From NCBI GenBank assembly GCA_910580195.1, contig CAJTWA010000010.1, positions 1-64,000 of the forward strand: a stretch of DNA of 64,000 nt, in the 5' to 3' direction. The translations under genes and the position numbers were made by a program. Source of the stretch: an uncultured Lachnospiraceae bacterium (GTDB lineage Bacteria; Bacillota; Clostridia; Lachnospirales; Lachnospiraceae). Below the pieces are notes generated by a model. It saw nothing but the letters and a program-made list of their open reading frames with translations. It searched no databases and was not told the DNA's origin. Numbering within the stretch: the first letter of the stretch is position 1; the number at the start of each line of letters is the position of its first letter. This document shows, one piece after another, positions 25,692 through 34,497 of this stretch.

Positions 25692-26600
25692 TTAGTTTAT
25701 ACATTCGTTATCATTTTCTTTTTGTTTTACAGGCAGGCGATAGATTTCAGACAGGTTCTGGAAGATTGCGCCTGCCACGTCTGGCTTGTTCATGGTGTAA
25801 ATATGCACATGGTTCACGCCGTTTGCAACCAAGTCAATAATCTGCTCCGTGGCATAGGCAATCCCTGCCTGCTTCAAGGCTGCCGGATAGTCTGCAAACC
25901 GCTCCACAATGGCCCGAAACCGCTGGGGCAGGATGGTGCCAGACAGGGAGGTAATCCGTTTAATCTGGTTTACGTTGGTGACTGGCATAATCCCTGCAAT
26001 GATGGGCACTTCTATCTTCTTTTTCAGCGTCCGGTACAGGAAATTATAAAGGATATTGTTATCGAAAAACATCTGTGTCGTCAAAAATTCGCAGCCAGCG
26101 TCCACCTTCCGCTTCAGGTTGTCAATGTCCATTTCGATGGACTCGGCTTCCGGGTGGCCTTCCGGGTAACATGCGCCGCCAATGCAGAAATCCCCAAAAT
26201 TGCGGATTTCCCCAATCAGTTCGCTGGCATGGTGGTATTGGTCTGGCAGCGGGAATTCCAAATCTTCCGGGATGTCCCCCCGCAGCGCAAGGATATTTTC
26301 GATGTTATGTTCTTTCAGTTCCTGCAGCACCTCTTGGATTTTGTCCCGGCTGGAAGAGGCGCAGGTAAGGTGGGCAAGGGCAATCACCCCGTTGACATTC
26401 TGCACTTCGTTGGCTAAGTCTACGGTGTGCTCGCTGATCCCGCCGCTGGCCCCGTATGTTACGCTCATAAAGGAGGGCTTTACTTTTGCCATTTCTTTGA
26501 CGATTTCATGGGCTTTCTTTAGTTCTGAGCCTTTCTTTGGGGGGAATAGCTCGCAGCTTATGGTTACTTCTTTTGTCTGTAATAATTCTGAAATTTTCAT
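25692..26600 (-). CDS. metF: Methylenetetrahydrofolate reductase
   Basis: This 302-residue barrel enzyme reduces methylene-THF to methyl-THF, the substrate of MetH. Motifs include TISCELFPPK (catalytic Glu), SVTYGASGG, ALRGDIPED, GGACYPEGHPEA and TQMFFDN. The start at 26600 has GAGGGACA upstream and is the normal family start; the open frame extends further 5' through the promoter. It is the first gene of a metF-activation protein-metH operon. No SAM, cobalamin or T-box leader was recognised. Confidence 0.95.
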   Translation of the reverse strand: MKISELLQTKEVTISCELFPPKKGSELKKAHEIVKEMAKVKPSFMSVTYGASGGISEHTVDLANEVQNVNGVIALAHLTCASSSRDKIQEVLQELKEHNIENILALRGDIPEDLEFPLPDQYHHASELIGEIRNFGDFCIGGACYPEGHPEAESIEMDIDNLKRKVDAGCEFLTTQMFFDNNILYNFLYRTLKKKIEVPIIAGIMPVTNVNQIKRITSLSGTILPQRFRAIVERFADYPAALKQAGIAYATEQIIDLVANGVNHVHIYTMNKPDVAGAIFQNLSEIYRLPVKQKENDNECIN

Positions 26601-26634
26601 ATTGTCCCTCGGTTCTTCTGTTTTCTGGTTTACT

Positions 26635-26663
26635 ATTATAATGATTTGCAGTGGAAAAGTCAA
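26635..26663 (-). promoter_or_regulatory. Sigma-A promoter of the metF operon
   Basis: On the minus strand TTGACT (26658-26663) and TATAAT (26635-26640) are separated by 17 bp, 34 bp before the metF start. The leader is too short for a riboswitch. Confidence 0.75.
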
Positions 26664-26697
26664 ATTACTTTATGGCTTCTGGTAAAATACTGGGAAT

Positions 26698-27123
26698 TCA
26701 TGGAAATTCCTCTATTTTTTCAATAATTGCCATCAATTCCGCCGGGGTAACGATAAAGTCTTTCACCGGATAATGCCTCTGGTTGCCTGTAACCAAATAT
26801 GCATCATCCTCTCTTTTTTCCATAGCTACTTCATAAAATACAAGGTCATCCATGTCAATTAAAATTTCACCAGTGGGCTGCGGGAACACTTCGGCTCCAT
26901 ATTGCCTGACTGCATCAAGCACCTTCCGTATTAATTCTTCTTTCAGATGGAATTTTTCCCTATGCAGTACCTCATTATACTCCTCTAAGATATCCTGATG
27001 GTACAATGGGGTGATCCTTCCATCAAAAACTGCATCTAAAACTTTCACTGTGGCAGAATCTTCCCTTTTCGAAAGAAGCGCCGAAAGCAATACATTTGTA
27101 TCAATTACTGCATAAACCTCCAT
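26698..27123 (-). CDS. PIN-domain toxin
   Basis: This 141-residue protein has a PIN fold. The first catalytic Asp is in YAVIDTNVLLSALL, there are acidic residues in ILEEYNEVL, and the later Asp pair lies in EKREDDAYLVTGN. These are typical of the PIN-family putative toxins that cleave RNA. It follows a RelB-type antitoxin gene by 6 bp, giving a two-gene toxin-antitoxin module. Confidence 0.9.
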   Translation of the reverse strand: MEVYAVIDTNVLLSALLSKREDSATVKVLDAVFDGRITPLYHQDILEEYNEVLHREKFHLKEELIRKVLDAVRQYGAEVFPQPTGEILIDMDDLVFYEVAMEKREDDAYLVTGNQRHYPVKDFIVTPAELMAIIEKIEEFP

Positions 27124-27129
27124 CCATGC

Positions 27130-27435
27130 CTAACCTTGCCTTTCTTTCCTTTCTTTTCTTACTGCTAATATTTCAGCATTAATTTCATCTAGTGTCATCT
27201 CTGGGACGTCTGCTGCCTGTTTCCGCAGTTCATAAAATGCATTTTTGGCTTCTGCCCTTGTGATTGTATCCTCCGGCAGCATTGCTTCAAAGGGAAGGCC
27301 TTTTACCATTTTGCTTTTCGCCATAAACATGCGGAAAGCCGTAGGTAAATCAAGTCCAAGTTTCTCATATATTTCTGCCACTTCCTGTTTTAATGCTTTG
27401 TCTGCCCTAAATTGAATTAAAACCTGTTCTGACAT
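27130..27435 (-). CDS. RelB/DinJ-family antitoxin
   Basis: This 101-residue protein has an N-terminal ribbon-helix-helix (VLIQFRADKALKQEVAEIYE, LGLDLPTAFRMFMAKS) for operator binding. Its charged C-terminal tail should wrap the PIN toxin encoded next. It has a sigma-A promoter upstream and AAGGAGG before the ATG. Such complexes normally repress their own promoter. Confidence 0.9.
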   Translation of the reverse strand: MSEQVLIQFRADKALKQEVAEIYEKLGLDLPTAFRMFMAKSKMVKGLPFEAMLPEDTITRAEAKNAFYELRKQAADVPEMTLDEINAEILAVRKERKERQG

Positions 27436-27489
27436 AGTAGTTCCTCCTTATTAACATATTGAAGTTGTTTTGCATGTGTTTGTAATAAT

Positions 27490-27518
27490 ATTATATCCTC
27501 CGCAGTAAAAATTATCAA
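27490..27518 (-). promoter_or_regulatory. Sigma-A promoter of the RelB/PIN module
   Basis: On the minus strand TTGATA (27513-27518) and TATAAT (27490-27495) are separated by 17 bp, 54 bp before the antitoxin start. Confidence 0.7.
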
Positions 27519-27616
27519 CTGGCAACTTTCCTGCCCAAAGCAAAGCAGCCTGCCGCATAAAAATTTCTTTTTCCGCCATACTGTTACTATGATGGAAAAG
27601 AAAGAGGTGTTTTTCA

Positions 27617-27862
27617 ATGGAAAATAGAGAAAAAAAAGATGCCCACCCAACGCTTGGGCCTAGGGAGGATGCATACGATTACCTAAAAGCAAGCTCCTCC
27701 ATGGACTGCACCGGCGCCGTGCCGCGGCCGCCCCAGAACAGTGCAGAATTGGATTCCTATTTGGATGTCTATAATTTCCTGCCGCAGTGCGCCTATACGC
27801 AGCCGAATTCAGTAGAAATTGATATGTTAAGCAACAAAAATAATAACGGGCAGGGGAAATGA
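27617..27862 (+). CDS. Short acidic protein of unknown function
   Basis: This 81-residue hydrophilic protein has AAAGAGGTG seven bases before the ATG. The middle part (SMDCTGAVPRPPQNSAELDSY then DVYNFLPQ) looks like a real conserved segment, and similar short proteins occur, as I recall, in Lachnospiraceae; I do not know a function. There is no membrane segment or signal peptide. Its last codons (NGQGK, stop) are the first unit of a 32-bp tandem repeat that continues past the stop. Confidence 0.65.
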   Translation: MENREKKDAHPTLGPREDAYDYLKASSSMDCTGAVPRPPQNSAELDSYLDVYNFLPQCAYTQPNSVEIDMLSNKNNNGQGK

Positions 27863-27941
27863 CATTCACCTATGGTAATGGGCAGAGGAAATGACATTTT
27901 CCTATCGTAACGGTCAGGGAAAATAACATTTACCTGCTTTC
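27846..27941 (+). repeat. 32-bp tandem repeat starting in the 3' end of a gene, 3 copies
   Basis: Units start at 27846, 27878 and 27910, each with the pattern GGGCAGRGGAAATGACATT or a close variant. The first contains the stop codon of the short gene at 27617, so the 3' end of the gene has been tandemly duplicated downstream. Confidence 0.9.
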
Positions 27942-27948
27942 CAGAAAA

Positions 27949-27987
27949 TTCAGCCTGCAAGAAGGGTTTCCCTCCCTGCAGGCTGAA
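27949..27987 (-). terminator. Terminator hairpin of the DUF6033 gene
   Basis: TTCAGCCTGCA (27949-27959) pairs with TGCAGGCTGAA (27977-27987), flanked by AAAATT and AAAATAA. It serves the minus-strand gene and perhaps also the plus-strand short gene. Confidence 0.75.
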
Positions 27988-27998
27988 AATAATGGCTG

Positions 27999-28736
27999 TT
28001 ATATGGTATAGTCAAACTGCTGCCCGACCCAAGTTTCTTCCTTGGTGCGGACAGAACCGCTGGAATTATTCCCAACTGTTTCGTTGATTTTCTGCAGCAA
28101 TTCTTCCCACGAGGACGCCGTGACTGTCACCGTGTCTGAATCTGCATCCTCCTTATCTTTCAGGCCGTCTACCCGCTTCTCTTCCGCTTTGTCTTTCTTG
28201 TCTTCTTTCTCTGCCTTCTTCTTGTCTTCCTTCCTCTGCGCTGCTTTTTCCTCAATGCGTTTTTTCTGCGCCACAAGGGATTTGTCAATGACTGCAAAGA
28301 AAGAAGCTGTCCCATTGTCGTTGACTTTCATGCCGAAGGTCTTTACTACGTCTGCATTGCTGCCCATGTCCTTCTTCATCTGCGGGAACTGGGTCGTTGC
28401 CCCGCGGAGTACCTTTTCATATTTTTCACGGTATGCGGGGTCTTCTGCCATTTTCTCTATCTTTTCATCATCAATCAGGACTACCAGCTTACTGCTGTTG
28501 CCGTACTTATTCAGGTTCGCCTGTGCTTCTTCTTTTTTATCGGCGCTGACTAAGATGAAGTCCATGTTGGAAAATTTCTTTTTTAACTGATCATAATATT
28601 TTTGGGCTTTTTCGCTCAGCTTTGGGTTGCCGATTTCTTTCTGGCCGTTTGTTTTGTTGGCCTTGGCGGTGTTTGAGGTACTTGCTGACTGGGCGGCCGC
28701 TTGTGCATATGCGTATCCTATTCCGTTAGTATTCAT
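27999..28736 (-). CDS. DUF6033-like protein
   Basis: This 245-residue soluble protein has a low-complexity Ala/Ser/Asn N-terminus (YAQAAAQSASTSNTAKAN), a globular region (about 40-165, KFSNMDFILVSADKKEEA, KLVVLIDDEKIEKMAEDP), a very charged Lys/Glu/Asp helix (about 165-205) and a C-terminal tail. This matches my memory of the DUF6033 family, which has no known role. GGAGG precedes the ATG. It is a single gene with its own terminator. Confidence 0.78.
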   Translation of the reverse strand: MNTNGIGYAYAQAAAQSASTSNTAKANKTNGQKEIGNPKLSEKAQKYYDQLKKKFSNMDFILVSADKKEEAQANLNKYGNSSKLVVLIDDEKIEKMAEDPAYREKYEKVLRGATTQFPQMKKDMGSNADVVKTFGMKVNDNGTASFFAVIDKSLVAQKKRIEEKAAQRKEDKKKAEKEDKKDKAEEKRVDGLKDKEDADSDTVTVTASSWEELLQKINETVGNNSSGSVRTKEETWVGQQFDYTI

Positions 28737-28841
28737 AATTCATTTCCTCCTTGAAATAAATGGGTATGGTTTTTGCTCGTGTTATAGTTTATATCGGCAG
28801 AAATTGGGAAATGGTGAGGTGGCAATTGTAAAAATCATGTA

Positions 28842-28950
28842 GTTTTGGGATAGGGATTTATTGTGTGGGAATAGAAAAGGGATGGGATGGGTGGGGTTTT
28901 GGGATGGGGATTTATAGTGTGGGAACGGAAGGGGGGCTGAGCGGGTGGGA
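28842..28950 (+). repeat. 54-bp tandem duplication next to structured repeat D
   Basis: GTTTTGGGATRGGGATTTAT starts at 28842 and again at 28896. The second unit runs directly into the structured repeat at 28952. There is no gene between 28737 and 29746. Confidence 0.8.
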
Positions 28951-28951
28951 C

Positions 28952-29132
28952 GCAGTTCTTGGCAGGCGCCCTCCCCCTGCAAACGGGACAACATTCCGGT
29001 GAACTAACTGCTAACTCCGACTAAGGAACTCAGGAAAGCCTTCGTTCCTAAGTCTGCGTAAGCAGTGGATTTCACCTCCATTAAAAGCGTCCCTGAATGG
29101 TTTGCAGGGGGAGGGCGCCTGCCAAGAACTGC
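28952..29132 (+). repeat. 181-bp structured repeat, copy D
   Basis: The outer arms 28952-28984 and 29100-29132 are perfectly complementary over 33 bp and belong to the same stem subfamily as the copies at 1876 and 52227. The core carries AACTGCTAACTCCGACTAAGG and AAGTCTGCGTAAGCAGTGG. The 29133-29486 stretch between this copy and the next holds no recognisable gene. Confidence 0.93.
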
Positions 29133-29486
29133 TGGTTGCTGGCTAAAACCTTTGGGGAAAATGCGGTTGGTTATGGAAATTGCAGAATGTGGCTGTGCCA
29201 AAATTATTTGGAAATTTGAGGCAAACTTGCATATAACGCAAAGAAATACTTAAGGTATACCTTCTCACAAACTGCGAAGAGTATTTTAGGAAAAGTTCTT
29301 TCCAAACATCTCCTACAATTTATTAAAAATTTTAAATAAAGATATCATTCGTCACTAATCAAAAAAACGCATTAACCTCTCTGGAGCCAATTCCCTGCAA
29401 CTCCTTTATGGGGATTCCATTGGAAAAATACCCAATCACCAAAATTTCCAAATAATCCAAACACCCACCAATTATGCCAATACACA

Positions 29487-29668
29487 GGCAAGGTAGGGAT
29501 GCCCTTCCTCTAAGCAAACTTCCAAGGGCGTCCTTAGCGTAGGCGAAATCCACTGCTTACGCAGACTTAGGGATGAAGGCTTTCCTGAAATCCCTTAGTC
29601 GGAGTTAGCAGTTAGTTCGCCGGAGCGTTGCCCCAGTTTGCTTAGAGGAAGGGCATCCCTACCTTGCC
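29487..29668 (-). repeat. 181-bp structured repeat, copy E
   Basis: This is a reverse-oriented copy with a 34-bp perfect outer stem (29487-29520 with 29635-29668). The stem sequence again differs from the other copies, while the flank read on the minus strand is TGTGTATTG as in copies A, C and F. Confidence 0.93.
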
Positions 29669-29746
29669 GTCCGGTTCCACAAACCCCTAAAATGCACCTC
29701 CATCATCGTTATCCATTCCATAATATTCTACAATATTACTCTCCCC

Positions 29747-31402
29747 CTACATCAAATGCAGCTTCTTAGCAATTTTAACTATCAAATTCCCCATGGGGAA
29801 ACTTTTTAGTTCATTCTCCCGAAGCCCCCTAAGCAGCAGCAAAAGCACCCCATACACGCAAGCCCCCACAGCAATGGAAACCAGCGTAGCTACCGCATTG
29901 ATTTTCACTGTCTGCATCAGGAAAAAGTAAACCCCATAGACCACGGCTCCCATAACTGCCGCACAAATGCTGGGAATCACAAAAGTCCGCGGAATTTCCT
30001 GCCGGTATTTTAAATATTTCTTAATGGCAAGGCCGTTTAAAATGCACATCAGGAAAGAAAAAAACGTATTCGCCCACACCACCGCATAAATGTTTAAATC
30101 CAGCCCATACATCAATGCCGCAAGGACCCCGATATGTAACACAAGTGCAATGGCCGCATTCTTCACTGGGACATTCATGCGGTTAATGCCTTGGAGAATC
30201 CCGTTGCTTAAGGTGGAAAGGGAGTAAAATACAATGGAAACTGCCCCAATCTGCATCATATGCGCCGGGAGCTTTCGGCTGTCATGGAACAGAAGCTGCA
30301 AAATCGGGGAGGCCAAAACCCCCATGCCAACGGCGCAGGGAATGGCAATCACCATAATGAAGCGTATGGAATAAGCTACTTTCCGCTTGACCTGCGGGAT
30401 GTCCTTTGCCGCAAAAGCCGTAGAAAGGCTTGGGACGCTGGAGGCAGATACCGAGGAGGCAATGGCAATCGGCACATTCACCAGCACCTTGTATTCGCCC
30501 ACGTAAACGCCCCACATGGTACTGTACTCCTTCGCCTTATAGCCCTGAAAGGCAGCAATCTGCTTAAAAGCCCCCATGTCAAGGAGGGAGGTAATATTAT
30601 AAATTGTAGTGCTTAAAAGCACAGGGATAATGGTAATCACCAGCACGTAGAAAATAGAACGGTAGCTTTCCACATCCTTGCCTTTGTCACGCTGGGACAT
30701 TTTGCGGAATACCGGGCGGTAAGCCAGCAGCACAAACAGCGTAAACAGCAGCGCCGCAATTGCCCCTGCGCCAGTCCCGATAGTCCCGCCAGCCGCCCCG
30801 TAGGCCTCCGCATAAGTGGCTGGGTTCCCAAGGACCGCGCCGATTTTTTTCCCATACTGGAACAGCATGTATGCCGTCCAGACGCTGATAACCGCGTTGA
30901 CAATCTGCTCAATCAGCTGGGAAAATGCACTTGGCATCATAGTCCCCATCCCTTGGAAAAATCCCCGGATTACCCCAAGGATAGCTACGACAAAGAGCGT
31001 TGGGGCCAGCACCTTCAGCGCAAAAATACTCAAAGGCGTCCGTACAATATACGTAGTAATCACATCTGCCCCGAAAAAGACCACAAGCCCGGCTGCAATC
31101 CCGGACACTGTGGCAAATGCCAGCGCACCCTTAAAAATCCGGTATGCATTTTTCCGCTGCCCTTGGGCTACCCTTGTGGAAACCAGCTTGGAAACAGCCA
31201 AAGGAAGGCTATAGGAGGAGATCAGCAGCAAAATGCTGTAAATCTCCATAGCCGTCCCATAATAATCATTCCCAATGTCCCCAATGATTGACTTTAAGGG
31301 AATCCGGTACAGCAAGCCTATCACACGGCTGATAATGGAAGCAACTGCCAGAATAGAGCCCTGTACCAGAAAATTAGATTCTTTTCGTTTCTTTTTGCCC
31401 AT
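29747..31402 (-). CDS. MATE/MOP-superfamily lipid flippase (SpoVB / YtgP-MurJ-like)
   Basis: This 551-residue integral membrane protein has about fourteen helices. The start (NFLVQGSILAVASIISRVIG, LLYRIPLKSIIGDIGNDYYG) is characteristic of the SpoVB/YtgP group of polysaccharide transporters. Members flip lipid-linked peptidoglycan precursors (YtgP acts as MurJ) or act in spore cortex formation (SpoVB); which role applies here cannot be settled from sequence. It follows the DUF3048 gene by 66 bp on the same strand. Confidence 0.9.
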   Translation of the reverse strand: MGKKKRKESNFLVQGSILAVASIISRVIGLLYRIPLKSIIGDIGNDYYGTAMEIYSILLLISSYSLPLAVSKLVSTRVAQGQRKNAYRIFKGALAFATVSGIAAGLVVFFGADVITTYIVRTPLSIFALKVLAPTLFVVAILGVIRGFFQGMGTMMPSAFSQLIEQIVNAVISVWTAYMLFQYGKKIGAVLGNPATYAEAYGAAGGTIGTGAGAIAALLFTLFVLLAYRPVFRKMSQRDKGKDVESYRSIFYVLVITIIPVLLSTTIYNITSLLDMGAFKQIAAFQGYKAKEYSTMWGVYVGEYKVLVNVPIAIASSVSASSVPSLSTAFAAKDIPQVKRKVAYSIRFIMVIAIPCAVGMGVLASPILQLLFHDSRKLPAHMMQIGAVSIVFYSLSTLSNGILQGINRMNVPVKNAAIALVLHIGVLAALMYGLDLNIYAVVWANTFFSFLMCILNGLAIKKYLKYRQEIPRTFVIPSICAAVMGAVVYGVYFFLMQTVKINAVATLVSIAVGACVYGVLLLLLRGLRENELKSFPMGNLIVKIAKKLHLM

Positions 31403-31468
31403 ATAACTTCCTCAATACCTGCCCTTTCTTCTGCAATCCTACAATCCTTCTGCCAATATGCCAAAGCA

Positions 31469-32608
31469 TTACTCTTCCGTTGCCCTTGCTTGGGAAAGCT
31501 CTTCCTCTGTCGCGTACACGCCAAACCGGTCCTCATAGTCCTTCCTTGCCACGCATACCCATGTTTTCCCTTGGTTTATGGTAATCTCGTTCCCTGCTTC
31601 GTCGTAGAAACGGGCTGCCTGTAAATCCCCGTCAGCCTTGCTCCATGTGACGCGCTGCATTTTTCCATTGGTGATGTAAATGCCATTCCCGCCGGAATAG
31701 GTGTTGATGTCCAGATAGCCGTTTTCATCCATCTTGGACCAATCGCAGTATTGGATTAAAATATTTTTCACCGCAAGCTGGCTGTCATTTGCGCCGTCCA
31801 CCTGCTTGTCCTTAAATTCATAACGGTAATACAGCCCATCCTCGCTGTTGTATACAAACCATGGCTTGTTCACAAAATACCCGGGGCTTACCACAAGGGC
31901 GTCCTCGCCGGAAAGGCTGACGGGCGAATCATCCTCTGCAAATTTAAAATGCCCGCTGTAATTTTCCGAAAGCTCCGTCCGGTAGCCTTTCTTTTCTATC
32001 CCTGCTTTTATGCCTTCCTCGCTGATAAAGGCATTGTGGGGGGCTTTCCGGTTGGTGTCCCGGTAAAACATAATGGTTTCAATGGCGGAATCCATGCCGC
32101 TTAAATTGTGCACGTCATCCCGCGCCAAGACCGGCTCTGCATAAACAGCCTGCCCATAATGGGTGTAAATGGCGTCAAATTCATTTGCAAAGTGAATGAA
32201 ATAATGGCGGCAGCTGCGCACGGACCCAATCTTCTCAAGCCCTGCATAATCTTGGAAAACAGCCATCAGCCGGGTATAGGAGCCTTCCACCGGCACTTCG
32301 TAAATAACATCCGCCGATGAAATCCCATACTGGGGCAGCGCGTCAGAGGTATTCCCAATCATGACGGCAAGAGGGCGTTTTTTTGCCAGTTCCCCGTCAA
32401 TCCATTCCCCTGTCAGGTAGCTCCTTGCCTTCCCCTCCGGCACTTCCGGCGTCGGCTCTGGGGTAGGCGTCGGTTCCGGCGTGGGGGTAGGCGTCGCAGT
32501 TTCCTCCACAGGAGGTTCCTCCTTTGGCTCTTCTTTCTTCTTGCCGCAGCCAACCGCAGCGCTTAGTACCATTGCAGCCAACAGCAGCCATACAATCCTT
32601 TTTTTCAT
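31469..32608 (-). CDS. DUF3048 (YerB-like) lipoprotein
   Basis: This 379-residue protein has a signal peptide with lipobox SAAVGC at about residue 21. A Thr/Pro/Glu-rich linker (TPTPTPEPTPTPEP) leads to a YerB domain with KRPLAVMIGNTSDALPQYGI, VPVEGSYTRLMAVFQDY, KIGSVRSCRHYF and a C-terminal GKTWVCVARKDYED. The family is extracytoplasmic and of uncertain enzymatic function. AGGAAATGAG precedes the ATG. It lies 22 bp after ybeY on the same strand. Confidence 0.9.
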   Translation of the reverse strand: MKKRIVWLLLAAMVLSAAVGCGKKKEEPKEEPPVEETATPTPTPEPTPTPEPTPEVPEGKARSYLTGEWIDGELAKKRPLAVMIGNTSDALPQYGISSADVIYEVPVEGSYTRLMAVFQDYAGLEKIGSVRSCRHYFIHFANEFDAIYTHYGQAVYAEPVLARDDVHNLSGMDSAIETIMFYRDTNRKAPHNAFISEEGIKAGIEKKGYRTELSENYSGHFKFAEDDSPVSLSGEDALVVSPGYFVNKPWFVYNSEDGLYYRYEFKDKQVDGANDSQLAVKNILIQYCDWSKMDENGYLDINTYSGGNGIYITNGKMQRVTWSKADGDLQAARFYDEAGNEITINQGKTWVCVARKDYEDRFGVYATEEELSQARATEE

Positions 32609-32630
32609 CTCATTTCCTCCAAATTTTTCT

Positions 32631-33134
32631 TTATCTTAATATACCCATCTGTCCTAGGATGCCATTCTGCTTTTTTTCCATAATTGCAGCTTCTTCCTCT
32701 TCCATATGGTCATATCCCAACAAATGCAGCATACTGTGCAGGATTAGGAAAGCAAATTCCCGCCGCTGGCTGTGGCCGAAACGTTCTGCCTGTTCCTTTA
32801 CCTTATCTGCGCACAGCACAATATCGCCCAGCATCACTTCGCCTGTGTCTGGGTTAAAGTTGCCCTTCTCCTGCCCAATCCCGGAAAAATCCCCGGGCGC
32901 GCTGTAATGGACCAGCGGGAAGGAAAGCACGTCCGTAGGGCTGTCAAGCCCCCGCTGTGCACAGTTGATTTCCTGAATCCCTTCCAATGGGACAAGCAGC
33001 AGGCCAATTTCCGCTTCAAAGGGAAACCCTTCTGCCTGCAAAGCAGCCTTGATGACTTCTTCTGCCAATTCCCGCCATTGGAACGGAAAATCCGGCTGTA
33101 CTTCTTCCTCAATACAAACCGTCAAATTGCCCAT
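32631..33134 (-). CDS. ybeY: rRNA maturation endoribonuclease YbeY
   Basis: This 167-residue metal-dependent RNase acts in 16S rRNA 3' maturation and ribosome quality control. The zinc motif HSMLHLLGYDH (HxxxHxxxxxH) lies near residue 135, and RGLDSPTDVLSFPL is the other conserved block. It sits in the order phoH, HD-domain gene, ybeY that is standard in Bacillota. A GGGGATGGGC stretch precedes the ATG. Confidence 0.95.
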   Translation of the reverse strand: MGNLTVCIEEEVQPDFPFQWRELAEEVIKAALQAEGFPFEAEIGLLLVPLEGIQEINCAQRGLDSPTDVLSFPLVHYSAPGDFSGIGQEKGNFNPDTGEVMLGDIVLCADKVKEQAERFGHSQRREFAFLILHSMLHLLGYDHMEEEEAAIMEKKQNGILGQMGILR

Positions 33135-33192
33135 CCCCCTTTCTTTACATCCGCGAAATAACCCCGCCCCTATTATCAGGCACTCCCTGCTA

Positions 33193-34497
33193 TCAAAACA
33201 GCTTCGCCTCTTTAATCAGGTAATCCCTGATTTGCAGGAACATGTTCATGCTAAAGCCAGACTTGTCATACAGCCCGGAAACAGAATTCTCATTCAAAGT
33301 CTGGTAGACAAGGATGTCTTGGTTCCAAGAGCTGGAAAGGGTTGCCTTGTCCAGCACGTCAAATTTTGCCACTACGCTGTCTACCACATGCACAATGGCT
33401 GATTCCAAGGTGGAAGGCAGCTTCTGCTCCCCGTTATATTCCCGCAGTATGCCAATGACTTCTTTCGGCAGGTGGTTGCTTTTGGCTAAAGCCACCCCAT
33501 TTTCCACATAAGGCTCCCCTGTCATGCGGCCAATGCGGTAGTAGAACCCTCCTGCCGCCGCCACATCCGGGTCGGCGCCTACCAGCCGGGCGCAGTTTTT
33601 GGCGATTTCCGCCACTTTCCTTGCATGGTTGTAATCTGCTTTGGAATAATTACGCACCTCCTGCACCAGCCCAAAATCTGCCCGCAGCACTTTTTCCATT
33701 TCCTGTTTCCGGGACACGTGCAGGTAAGTATGCATTTTCCGGTACAGGAAACAGGAACCCAATGCGGAAACTGCACCATTGCACCCCCCATAGAGTAACA
33801 CATAAATGTCCAATTGACCAGTCTGCAAAAAAGAAAAAATTAAAACGCTTGCAAAAGTATATAAAAATAGGAAAATAATTTCCCACCGCCTGTCCTTCAG
33901 CCCGTCCAGAAACGACACTGCCATGCAGCCGCCAATTAGCAGGAACACGCCGCAAAGGAGCAGGTATAAGTTCTCCTGCCCGCAGACGGCAAAAACCGCC
34001 ACATGGAACATCCCTTCCACCATGCCGAAAAAGGACCCTGCAAGAATCGCCATCCCCATGGAAAACAGCAGCGCAGGCCTTGCATATTCCGGCAAATAGA
34101 GAAAGAGGACGGCTGCCGCGCAGGACCCGATATGCCACCCTGCAATGTTCTTATAATCCCCTGCCCTTTCGTAAAACCAGTCCTTCTGCTCCCGGTACAG
34201 CTCCATCCCTGCAAGGAAAATGACGGCGTACAAAACCCCGAAAAACCCTAGCACCAGCATCCGGTCTATTTCCTGCTTGGTGACAATCCCCGCTAAAATA
34301 CATTCCAAAATCCCGGCCGCTGCCATGCTGCACAGCATGAAATTTTTCTTCCCTTTGTCATGGCCTTTCAGGCTTTGGAAGTTCCCGTTTTCTTTATCTT
34401 TCTCATGGCCGTTCAAACCTGGCGGGCTTCCTGCCTGCCCCGCGCTCTCCCTTGCTGCCCCTGTTTCCTTTTTTCTCACGTCTTTCATAATCTTCAT
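33193..34497 (-). CDS. Degenerate PgpH-like membrane HD-domain protein
   Basis: This protein of up to 434 residues has about six membrane helices (residues 55-250) followed by a C-terminal domain aligning with the HD domain of the c-di-AMP phosphodiesterase PgpH. The catalytic dyad is lost: where PgpH has YYHDIGK this protein has FYYRIGRM (Tyr320-Arg321), and the HH motif is replaced by REYNGE. The first ligand His (YNHARKVAE, His291) remains. The large extracellular 7TMR domain is also missing. It occupies the usual pgpH position between phoH and ybeY and overlaps phoH by 95 bp; a later ATG at 34338 is an alternative start. Confidence 0.82.
   Translation of the reverse strand: MKIMKDVRKKETGAARESAGQAGSPPGLNGHEKDKENGNFQSLKGHDKGKKNFMLCSMAAAGILECILAGIVTKQEIDRMLVLGFFGVLYAVIFLAGMELYREQKDWFYERAGDYKNIAGWHIGSCAAAVLFLYLPEYARPALLFSMGMAILAGSFFGMVEGMFHVAVFAVCGQENLYLLLCGVFLLIGGCMAVSFLDGLKDRRWEIIFLFLYTFASVLIFSFLQTGQLDIYVLLYGGCNGAVSALGSCFLYRKMHTYLHVSRKQEMEKVLRADFGLVQEVRNYSKADYNHARKVAEIAKNCARLVGADPDVAAAGGFYYRIGRMTGEPYVENGVALAKSNHLPKEVIGILREYNGEQKLPSTLESAIVHVVDSVVAKFDVLDKATLSSSWNQDILVYQTLNENSVSGLYDKSGFSMNMFLQIRDYLIKEAKLF

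Noticed and set aside
25227..26417. Long plus-strand open frame (396 codons)
   Set aside because: It is antisense to metF and the activation gene, whose protein families are certain; it has no family motifs or ribosome site.
26601..26697. SAM, cobalamin or T-box leader before metF
   Set aside because: The promoter lies only 34 bp before the start codon, leaving too little leader for any of these.
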